Source: Ligustrum vulgare (Eukaryota; Streptophyta; Magnoliopsida; Lamiales; Oleaceae). Taken from it: a stretch of DNA of 64,000 bases. The notes under the pieces were generated by a model that was not told where the DNA came from, did not search any database, and worked only from the letters and a program-made list of their open reading frames with translations. The first letter of the stretch is position 1; each line of letters starts with the position of its first letter. Location: contig OY743180.1 of assembly GCA_963555705.1 (NCBI GenBank), positions 41,076,129 through 41,140,128 of the forward strand, written 5' to 3'. The position numbers and the translations under genes are program-made. Positions 35,901 to 44,680 of this stretch are shown here, one piece after another.

Positions 35901-36294
35901 GTCTACTGAGTATTTCCCCCATGAAATACTCACCCTACTTTTTAACAGTTTTGCAGATTTCGGAGACGGTGGCGAGCGATGAATGATGGTGGCAATAATC
36001 GTTGAACGGTTGAAAGTTTGACGTTAATGATTTCCGTATTTTCCAAACAATCGAATAATTTAGAGAAGTTCATTTATTTGAGAAATTATGATATTGGCAA
36101 TTTCTTTACAATATTAATGGTTCGATTTACTATTTCAAATGGTTTCATAAATGTTTTCAATTTTAGCGGCCATTACAGTTTATTTAATGTTGCCAAAAAT
36201 GAATTTCAATTATTTCTTCCGCAAAAATATTATTCGAAAAATTTAGACAGAAAATGACGTAGTGAATCGGGTATACGGAACTCGGGGCGCTACA
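32955..36294 (+). repeat. 3' LTR, 3340 bp
   Basis: Nearly identical to 25900-29238. Visible differences are c/t near 34433, a/g near 36166, one T fewer in a T-run near 34325, and one extra GA unit near 34400. Confidence 0.92.
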
Positions 36295-36299
36295 TCATG

Positions 36300-37000
36300 T
36301 CCTTTAATAAATCATCAGCTTTTTCTTCAATAAATTGTTCAAACCCAATCTATTCTAAATTTGGTTTACATGTTATGTCAGGGTCTTCAACGAGATCTTA
36401 ATTAATTATGAATACGAAGATTTAAATACTAACACTGGATTTATCATAAAATTAAGCTAATCTCAGAACATTAGTGAAAAAGGATGTCGTTGCTATTAAA
36501 TTAAAAATGTAAGGAAAAAAAATGAAATTCAAGTCTTTATAATGCCAGTGAGGAATTTCGTCAAAACACATACGACAATAATACACATTAAACTTGTTTT
36601 GTTGTAATTTTTAATTTCCCTTTTTAATTAGGTTTTATACTCCTTAATATGAGTCTCATAGTTGTTTTTCATCTCTAAATTAAATATTTTATCAATTAAT
36701 TAATAAATAAATAAATTTAGAAAACTGTCTAATTAATATACCAAACATTTAAGTGTGCAATTCAAATTTGATATAAAATTTAAACTTAATTTTTTAATTT
36801 AAATTTAAATAGTTAAATTAATGTCATTAAACATTTAAAACCCCTTGAAGAAAAGGTTGAACACATTAAAATAAGAAATAAATAATCAACAACATAAATC
36901 GAATCATACATTAAAGGAAAAATACACCAATGTGAATAATCAAAACAAGAACTTTTTAATCCACTGAAAAAAAAAAAAGCAAAAAAAAAAAAAAAAAAAT
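36300..37000. other. Host flank, 3' side of the FAF-like gene
   Basis: AT-rich sequence, including (a)n runs at 36967-36999. It would hold the 3' UTR of the minus-strand gene at 37001. No other feature is seen. Confidence 0.4.
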
Positions 37001-37345
37001 CTATGTATGAACTGGGCTGCAAGCTGCTGCAACAAGTCCTGCATGATCGTCGTCTTCACTGACCAAGTTCAGTATAAGACGCCCATTGGCCCTATGAGCT
37101 TCAAGATATTCTTGGCCCTTCACTTTCTCTTCCTGGATTACCAGTCTTCCGTCGCCGGTGCTGTATTTTTTCATAGACCACGGCGAAATCGGAGGAGGGT
37201 ACTCCTTTTTTTCCTTGATCTCCACCACACTCCGCCTTCTTCCGCTGCCACCATTAACCGGCGGCGGCATAAAAGCATTAAAGTCCCTCACAAATTCAAG
37301 ACAACTCTCAGCCCCAATGTAATCACCCAATTCTGAGTTCTGCAT
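37001..37345 (-). CDS. FANTASTIC FOUR-like protein
   Basis: A single-exon frame of 114 aa with ATG at 37345. The FAF domain is clear at about residues 49-93: EYPPPIS, then WSMKKYSTGDGRLVI, EEKVKGQEYLEAHRANGRL and LNLV. The N-terminal GDYIGAESCLE is also typical of FAF/FAF-like proteins. In Arabidopsis FAF proteins modulate shoot meristem size and interact genetically with WUSCHEL/CLAVATA; they act in the nucleus or cytoplasm and have no known enzymatic activity. At 114 aa it is short against Arabidopsis FAF1-4 and closer to shorter FAF-like proteins. A TATA box (tctatatataatgg on minus, about 37407-37420) lies about 65 nt upstream. The frame is intact and this is the best candidate for a resident host gene. 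The LTR element ends 0.7 kb downstream of it. Confidence 0.85.
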   Translation of the reverse strand: MQNSELGDYIGAESCLEFVRDFNAFMPPPVNGGSGRRRSVVEIKEKKEYPPPISPWSMKKYSTGDGRLVIQEEKVKGQEYLEAHRANGRLILNLVSEDDDHAGLVAAACSPVHT

Positions 37346-37405
37346 GGAGGAGCAAATTTTGGGTTTTGAGAAAAAATTTGTTTGTTTTGCATGGGATACA
37401 GACCA

Positions 37406-37420
37406 TTATATATAGATATA
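37406..37420 (-). promoter_or_regulatory. TATA box of the FAF-like gene
   Basis: tctatatataatgg on the minus strand, about 65 nt before the start codon: a strong plant TATA context and spacing for a short leader. Confidence 0.6.
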
Positions 37421-38139
37421 CGGGCGGTATAAATGAGGATGAGAAACCGAGAAGGGCTGCAGAATTTCGAAGAAAGGGAAAAGATTGACAGTGCCAGCTA
37501 ATTTCATATACCGGGGGGTCGGGTTATTTATGGATTTGAATTTCTGAGTTAAGAAAAATAATACTAATAATAATAACTTCTCCATGCAGGTTACATACGG
37601 TAAAAAAAAAAAAAAAATAACCAGGATCGGTATAGAAATAAAAATATTATTGTAATGGAATAAATAAATTAATAAATAGTGAAAAGTGCAGGCAATAAAT
37701 TTTGAATTTAAGAAATACGATGTGATAATTTGGAGGCGTTTGTTTAATATTTTTGAGTGTAGTTCCAATATTGATTTATGTTTTGTGATATAATGAAATT
37801 AATGTCATTTGATAACATAAATCTATCTTAAAAAATTCTAAAAGCATTTAACTTAGCTAATTAGATTGATCTAACTTGTGTGTTTTAGCATGGAGTTTAA
37901 CATTACTTCAGAAATTTGTCAATTGTATGGTAATTAATATAATTGTTACCATTAATTAATACATACACACCGTATTTACATATCAAGGTGAGATTAGCGG
38001 GTCACTCGTGACCACGCAATGCATGCTACACAAATCAGAAATCTACTTGTAACAATTTGTACAGATAACAAGTTTATTTCCCATCGATGCAGGCATCTCA
38101 CAACGTGATTAGCATGTAAGATTTTAAAACGAGATAAGC
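37421..38139. other. Upstream region of the FAF-like gene, no other gene
   Basis: AT-rich promoter-side sequence. The 120-codon frame on the minus strand (37406-37768) overlaps the TATA box and has no domain, so it is not called. Confidence 0.4.
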
Positions 38140-38159
38140 GTGTGAGGTTTAAACGAGAT

Positions 38160-38515
38160 AAGCATGTGAATGAAATTCCACATTGAATAAAGATGTAAAC
38201 TTAAACCAATTTATAAGGGTTTGAGCAACTCCTTTTAACAAGATTGACCATGTAAGATGGACCCCCTGAATATTAACATAGTACCGAGTCCATTAAGTTT
38301 CAATGAACAATTTGATCTGATTAAGACTCAAAAAATGAGCACACGAATTTCAAGATTGGTCTGCTCAAACGAACCACGATCTTGAAGAAGCATATTAAGG
38401 GATAAGATTTCACATCGAATAAAAATGAAAACATCGACCAATTTATAAGAGTTTGGGTCGGGTTACACCTCTTAACAATGTTGACCTTTTAAGATGGATC
38501 CCCAAATCATAATAG
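38160..38515. repeat. Two diverged copies of an about 110-bp repeat
   Basis: attccacattgaataaagatg followed by accaatttataagggtttg and gaccatgtaagatggaccccc (about 38174-38270) recurs in diverged form at about 38408-38505. The 'cacat(t/c)gaataaa...accaatttataag' phrase is typical of plant LTRs. No full element is visible. Confidence 0.5.
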
Positions 38516-38739
38516 TTTCAAATTATTTCCAATGATACATGTTTCTAACAGTAAAATTAAATGCAAAGTGTCATTTATTTCCCATTAATGTATGCATTAA
38601 GACAATGGAAGAATACATAAGTAAGGTAGTTAAAAAATACATTTTCAAAATTAATAAGAAACTTATGGAATTATTACAAAAATCAGGTTTTTCTTTTTTT
38701 GAAAAGTATTTAATTAAACGAGAAATTACAATTATACAA

Positions 38740-39760
38740 TTTATGATCACAGTTACAAATCATCAATTTTATAGGTCACAAATTAGGAGATTTCTCGATC
38801 ACAAATCACAAAAATAATAACAAATTTATAGGTCAGAACGTATTTTCGATCACAAATCATCAAATTAAATGGCCACAAATTAATATTTGGTCACAAATCA
38901 CAAATATTTTAGGTCATAATTTATTTCTCGGTCACAAATCACAAAATTTATCGATCCAACTAATTTCTCGATCACAAATTAAGTCACAAATTTTATTGGT
39001 CACAACATTTTTTTCTGTCACAAATTATGAAAATTCCGATCACGAGTAATTTTTTTGTCATAATTTCCAAAATTCTTAAGTCACAGCTTATTTATCGATC
39101 ATATATCTCGATTTTATGTGGTCACAAATATACAATTTACAGTCACAAATATTGATTTTATAAGTTACAACTTATTTGCGGTCATAATTTCAAATTAATT
39201 GGTCACAAGTTAACAAATTACGAATTACGGTCATAAATTATATCGCAATCTTAAAATTTTTGTCACAAGTTATCTATTAATCAGTCACAATCATATGTAA
39301 TTGGTCTTAAATTTCAAATTAATTGATTACAACCTAACAAATCTTAAGCCACAATTAAATTTTTTATGTCACAACTTATCCATTTAATAGTCACAATCAC
39401 TTCTAATTGGTCACAAACAAGTTACCCACTCCACCCTACCCTACCCAAACTTACCCCCACCCCACCTTACCCAACCTAGCCACGCTCCACAACCATTGCC
39501 GTCGCCACCCCCACCACCGATACATCTCACGAACTGCACCACCACACAAAGACATCGCCACCAGTAAAAACCATCAGCGGCACTTCAACCTTCATCGCAC
39601 CACCACCTATACGGAATCTACAGCACCACCAACCATGAACACTACACCATCGCCACCGCCACCACACTACAAATGCATCAACACCACCAACCGCACACAA
39701 CACAACCACCACAAATCGTACACAGAACACAACCACCATATCCAAAAAAAATGAAAAAAC
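38740..39760 (+). repeat. TCACAAAT-rich degenerate repeat followed by a CCACC-rich tract
   Basis: From 38740 to 39420 the unit (c/g)gtcacaaat(t/c) recurs more than 20 times at 20-40 bp spacing. It is followed by ccaccctaccctaccc (39425-39480) and CACCACC-type sequence to about 39730. It resembles the block at 310-1190 in composition and order, although the triplet tract is on the other strand. The Pro/Thr/His-rich frame at 39407-39754 is low-complexity and not called. Confidence 0.55.
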
Positions 39761-39769
39761 TAGTTTTCG

Positions 39770-40770
39770 ATGACGAGAAAAATAGATTCTGATGACCCGC
39801 GGTGTCGCGCGACTGCAATGTCGCAGCACCTGATGCTCACGTCTTCTCGCAGCTATGGTATCTCAGCAACTTTGTGCGGTAGCAAATCGCGATCTCACAG
39901 CATCATCGTGCGACTATGATTGAAGGCTTCGTGGAGAAGATTAGGAGCGGAGGGGTTGCTGGAGGTGAGGGGCAAGGAAGAGTAACGCCAGAAGATATGG
40001 TTAATACTAGAGCTTGGCAGCAACAGAGCTTGTGAGTCTGTAGCTGGAGTGACTAGTGTGATTGTGGAGAAGGTTTATTCCAATCGATAATTAGGGTTGA
40101 AATGAAATTGGTGTGGGTGTGTGAGACAATTTAAATATGATCGGATTTATGTATGAATAACTTGCCAATCTTAATTTTGAATTATTAAGTTGAAAAACAT
40201 GTCCCTGTGTAATTTCCTCTTAAGACAATGAATATGTGAGGTTATTTAGAATTAACATGACGAATATGTCCTTAGTACAGTTCATGTCTGACCTAACTTT
40301 ATGTCTAGGTTGATGCATAAAACAATGCATCTCGCAGCGAGATTAACACGTTATTCATGATTTTTTGTAAACTTTAAAATAGGTTTTAGATGTGGCGAAA
40401 CCAAGTTGTCCTAGCATAGTCCAGGTGTCACCCAAACTTTAAAAACATATGTACTGCATACGAATAATATAATTATGTTCCCATGGATGCATATTAACGT
40501 ATCTCACCACGAGAATAACATGCTATTATGATTTTTGAAGTTCACAACGAATAAAGAATATCGCTATTTAAATTTGGAAAATTTTTACTTACCAATAATT
40601 TATTTTTTATTTAAACATAATAATTTGTATAAATATTTATATTTATAAGTTTATGATAATCATATTGTGCTTATTTTCTTATCACTATAGTAAATATCAC
40701 CTTCAACAATCATATAAGTGATCGTAAAATGAACACTTTTGGTTGTTGATCACATTCAAAAACCAAAATC
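39770..40770. other. No gene seen
   Basis: Less AT-rich around 39790-40100 (ctcgcag, gtcgcgcgac), then AT-rich. Repeated phrases such as catctc(a/g)c(a/g)(a/g)cg(t/a)ga near 38095, 40330 and 40500 suggest an unclassified repeat. Confidence 0.3.
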
Positions 40771-40775
40771 AGTTG

Positions 40776-41095
40776 CACTACTAGAAATTGGGGTATCAAT
40801 GAAAAAAATTTCACGACGGATATAATTTCGTCGCCAATTTTCGATGGACCTAATTTCGTTGGAAATTTTCGACGTCCGTATTATTCTATAGGAAATTTTC
40901 AACGGATTCAAAATTCCATCAGAAATTTGAGAGGGATTTTTGGTGGTTGAAAGTTTCCAACGGACTTCCAGATTCGTCAGAAATTACCAACGAAATATTT
41001 GGTGGATGGAAATTTCCAACAGACTTCAGGGATCCGTTGAAAATTACTAACAGAAAGTGGATATTCGTGGAAAATTTTTATAGGCTAAATATATT
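40776..41095 (+). mobile_element. CACTA transposon end
   Basis: It begins cactactagaaattgg, a CACTA terminal repeat, and is followed by many direct and inverted copies of a subterminal motif like aaattttc(c/g)acgga. No transposase is seen, so this is an end fragment or a small non-autonomous copy. The far end was not located. Confidence 0.6.
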
Positions 41096-41875
41096 ACCAC
41101 CACAAATTTTATTCAATACACCACATTCATATTACCATCAATAATAAAATATAATTTTTATAAATACACTGCAATACATATACAAATATACCTCTTATCT
41201 AACTATAAATTACAACCGTGATCTCATCTTCCTCCCGTCCTAGTGACGCTCCGAGCTTAGCCTACCATTTCCATAGCGTGTCCCAGCTCTAGCACTCCCT
41301 ATTCCTCTTTCCCACAACTCCATTCTAGCCTCCTCCTCGACCTCCTTCACCAAGCTTGAGCGGGTGAATTGCATCGATAGGGCAATGGTACAGTCTAAAA
41401 GGTCCTCCACCGTCCTACCGGAAAACTTTTTATACCTAAAACTCTTCAAATTCATTACTTTTATTCTTCAAAAAGTTAATTTCCTCCAATGGTAACCAAC
41501 TGCAGAAGAGTATATCTAAATTTCTCCAAATTAATTACTTTTACATTCATACCAAGAACAACATTATAAATAGACCATTGAATTGGAGCTGAGCCCATCC
41601 TCTCTTTTCTTCCAAAACTTAATTTTTTTAGAAAAAGAATTGACAGTTGTAGAGAAAGAAAAAGGTTACCTAGGAAGTAAGAAAAGGGAACATAAAACCA
41701 GAGTCAAAGCAAAAGGTGAAGAAGATTATGTTTTTCCTTTTCAAGTTAATTTTGAGTTTTGATGGATTCGATTCGATTCTTCAAAAAGGAGAAATGATAT
41801 TAAGACACTTCAACTTGCATTAATCAGAGCACAATAAACATAGAAGAAATTTAATAAAAACTATAGTTGTGTATA
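41096..41875. other. Unassigned sequence with a short minus-strand frame
   Basis: A 71-codon frame on the minus strand (41455-41240, MNLKSFRYKKFSGRTVEDLLDCTIALSMQ...) has charged helical character but no recognised domain. It may be a scrap of a transposon or host gene. Confidence 0.25.
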
Positions 41876-41905
41876 TCCTACTATATTAAAAGAGTTAACA
41901 TGAAT
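41876..41905 (+). mobile_element. Possible Helitron 5' terminus
   Basis: tcctactatattaaaagag, preceded by A, matches the TC..TACTATATTAAAAG style of plant Helitron starts. No hairpin plus CTRR end was found downstream, so this is a candidate only. Confidence 0.35.
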
Positions 41906-42038
41906 AATTTTTTTATGTTGGCTTTCACACTAAGGATGAAAGTTTTCTTGTTTTGCAACAGTAATTGATAGCTGCAGCCAAAGATATTTTCATCTTTTTG
42001 TCCAACATTTTCTTCATTCATATATCATACGCACGGAA

Positions 42039-42039
42039 G

Positions 42040-42109
<70 letters not shown>
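42039..42109. repeat. (CT)n(CA)n compound microsatellite
   Basis: About 36 bp of ctctct directly joined to about 33 bp of cacaca. Confidence 0.92.
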
Positions 42110-42113
<4 letters not shown>

Positions 42114-42496
42114 TTCTCTCTCGTCGACTTCAGCCCATATCATACGCACAAGGCTTATTCTCTCTCGCCGAATTCAGCCCAGTCTCTCTCGTCGACTTTA
42201 GCTCCTTCGCTTCAACAGGTTCTCTTCCCTTCTTCTGTTGGAAACACGGGTTGTTCAACTCACAAAATTTGATTTCTTGTGATAGATCATCTCGTTACAG
42301 GATTTTGTGTTCTATGTATTTAACTTGGAATAAATAATTTTTGCATAGAAAAAAGGTTTTGAGAAGATTACCCTTGGGCGTGCTTTACAATAATCTCTTT
42401 TCTACTGCTTCTGGATTCCACCAAAGTTTCAAACCCTCAAGCTTTCCCCGGTATTCTCCAATGGCAGATGTGCAGGTGTATGGTCACCTTTCTCTA

Positions 42497-43167
42497 TGAT
42501 GAGAATCATGGTAGGCTTGACAGAAAAATCTACAAATCAAGCTAAACAAAACTTTAAGGGCATGTTCAAAGGGCTCCAAATCAATAATGGCAAGTGGGAA
42601 GAAGATTTGAGGCAAAAATTAGGGTCAAAGAAGACTTGGGGTGAAATTGAAAATAAAAAACCCGCAAAGATTGTGATCCAAATTTTTAGTCAAAGATTGA
42701 AGTTCAATTTTTGTATAGAAGACGTTTGAATTTTGGAACATCTATTTAAAGAAGAATTGTAGATCTTAAGTCTTATTTCTAATGCACTTTGAATCAGCAC
42801 ACAATCGGACATCAGGAGAGAAATTTATTATCAAAATACCAAGAGAGCATGCGACTGAGAGAAGTGCAAAAATGATGGAGCCGGACACTTATGGCCGTAA
42901 ACACAATACTTACGGCCGTAAATCATATTCTGCTTAAAATTACCGGGGGAACTGCAGTTCTGACCGCGCGCCAATTTTTGTGAATTAGGATTGGCATTTT
43001 TAAGTTTAAATTTCATTTTTAATTATGTTAAGTTCATATTTGGGCATCTATAGAGGTTAGGGTTAGTCTTAGTCTGTTTTTGATTTGGAGCCCTTTGAAC
43101 ATGCCCTCGAAGTTTTGTTTGGCTTGATTTGTAGATTTTTCACTCAAGCCTACCATGATTCTCATCA
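42497..43167 (-). repeat. 3' LTR with internal inversion
   Basis: The rightmost 85 bp (43082-43167) are the LTR start in the minus orientation. The remaining 42497-43078 is the first part of the same LTR in the plus orientation, starting tgatgagaatcatggtagg. The result is an 85-bp inverted repeat at the two ends and a head-to-head structure. It also contains the cttacggccgtaa motif found in the tandem units. Confidence 0.7.
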
Positions 43168-43219
43168 TTCCCTCCTTCTCAGGATGATTCGTCTTGTGTC
43201 ATAGCTTGGTTCATGGTGT

Positions 43220-44270
43220 TTAGATGCCTCCGGGATCAAATGGAAATATTTTGCTTCCTTGCCATATGATCAACCAATAGTACTCCTTCAATTGGTAGAC
43301 ATGAAAGTATTGAAGTATGAGCTTGAATTTCCATGGTTGGTGCGACTCAAGCTCCCAAATATAATTATTAACTTGCAAGAAATATTCAAATAAAATAGGA
43401 TGGGAATTGTTAGTTTCAAATGGTACAAGATATGGATCCTTGTACTCATGGCTCATTATCTCCAATTCATTTTTCCCAACAACGAGGCCCTTCTCTTCAC
43501 CTCCCCTATTCTCCTTTTCTTTCTTCGTACAGTCAACCACCTCTTCTAACTCCACATTTTTATCAACATTTTCAAGCATTTCCTGTCCACTACTCAAATG
43601 TGGATCTTCAACTTCAGAGTCCAAATTTGCACTTCTACCCCAACTTGTAATTCATGCCACTCATCAGCAATGATTTTATTCTCAATCACTTCAACCACAC
43701 TATCATTTTTCTCCTTATGCCTCTCATCAATATTTTCCATCTCTTCACTACACAATTTTTCATTTTCTACTACAAAATTTGGAGTTTCTTCAAGTACTTC
43801 TAACTTCAATTCCAACTCACCCTCCTCCTTCTCAATATTCTTAACTTGAGGCTCTACCATGATATATTTTTCACTCTCCTTTAGCCATTTAACCACAGCC
43901 TTTCTTTTCTCCTCTTCCTTTTGCAACTTAGCCAATTTTTTTATTTTTGCCTCCCGTTCATACCTCATCTTTTCCTCATAAATTTTTGCTTGAATCTTCA
44001 AAATTGCATTCGGATCAATCTCTTCTCCTCTCTTAACCCCAATTGCATTCGGATCAATCTCTTCTCCTCTCTTAACCCCAATTTCATCTCAAGGTTTATG
44101 ATCATGCTTATATTTTGTCTCATCATTAAGGCTTGTTCGAGATCGCTCCTTTTTCAATTGAACCATTTTTTCATCTAGTTTATCCAACCTCTTCTTTACT
44201 TCATTCAAAAACATCAACACAGGATCTTTATCGTCATCCCTTCAAGATGAAGATTTTTCTTGAAATTTGG
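43220..44270 (-). pseudogene. Decayed coiled-coil ORF of the non-autonomous LTR element
   Basis: Read on the minus strand from a start near 44272, a Glu/Lys-rich coiled-coil protein can be followed (EEKMRYEREAKIKKLAKLQK) with a stop early on and a frameshift near 43600. It ends in WKFKLILQYF...EYYWLIIWQG and FPFDPGGI, a C-terminal phrase I associate with unclassified plant retroelement proteins. A 39-bp direct duplication (44004-44081) repeats 13 residues (GVKRGEEIDPNAI) in frame. No zinc knuckle, protease or RT is present. The role is unknown; it may be a gag-like or accessory protein. Confidence 0.45.
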
Positions 44271-44680
44271 ACATTGTGGAATTTATGTAGAATGAAATGG
44301 AAAAAACAATAAAGCAAAGGATTAAGAAATTAGAGAAAGTGGTTCTTGAATTTTGAAGTGACTTTTTTGTGAAATTTTCGAAATAAATAAAAGAAATGAT
44401 TTTTTTAATCCGAAATTCGACAACGAATACGGCAAAATAAACGGAATTGGATTTTGATAAGAATCGAATAAAATAACCACTTTTGAATTTTGTTGAATTT
44501 TTATATGGATCAAAAATTGAAAAAAAATTACTGGCATGAAAAATGCGAAAAAAAACTCAAGAAAGGAAATACTCAACAACAAGATATGGATAATTCGCAT
44601 GCAAACTCGATGATAAATACATGGCATTAAACTGGGATAAAATAAAAAACCTGAATTCAGAGTCCAGCTCTGATACCAAA

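Larger units (their letters stand above)
25900..36294 (+). mobile_element. Non-autonomous LTR retrotransposon carrying two antisense cargo genes
   Basis: Two LTRs (25900-29238 and 32955-36294) are flanked by an identical 5-bp target duplication TCATG (25895-25899 and 36295-36299). Directly after the left LTR is ttggtatcagag, complementary to the 3' end of initiator tRNA-Met. Before the right LTR is ttttaagggggtaag, a polypurine tract following ttcgaggacgaaatt, a context typical of Ty3 chromovirus 3' ends. The 3.7-kb interior has no gag, protease, RT, RNase H or integrase. It holds two intronless ORFs on the minus strand: LOG-like (30536-31189) and a viral-NABP-like protein (31486-32037). The element must borrow machinery from an autonomous relative. 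Confidence 0.9.

Noticed and set aside
37406..37768. 120-codon minus-strand ORF upstream of the FAF-like gene
   Set aside because: It overlaps the TATA box and promoter of that gene; hydrophobic AT-driven composition; no domain.
39407..39754. 115-codon Pro/Thr/His ORF
   Set aside because: Produced by the CCACC triplet tract; composition alone explains the absence of stops.
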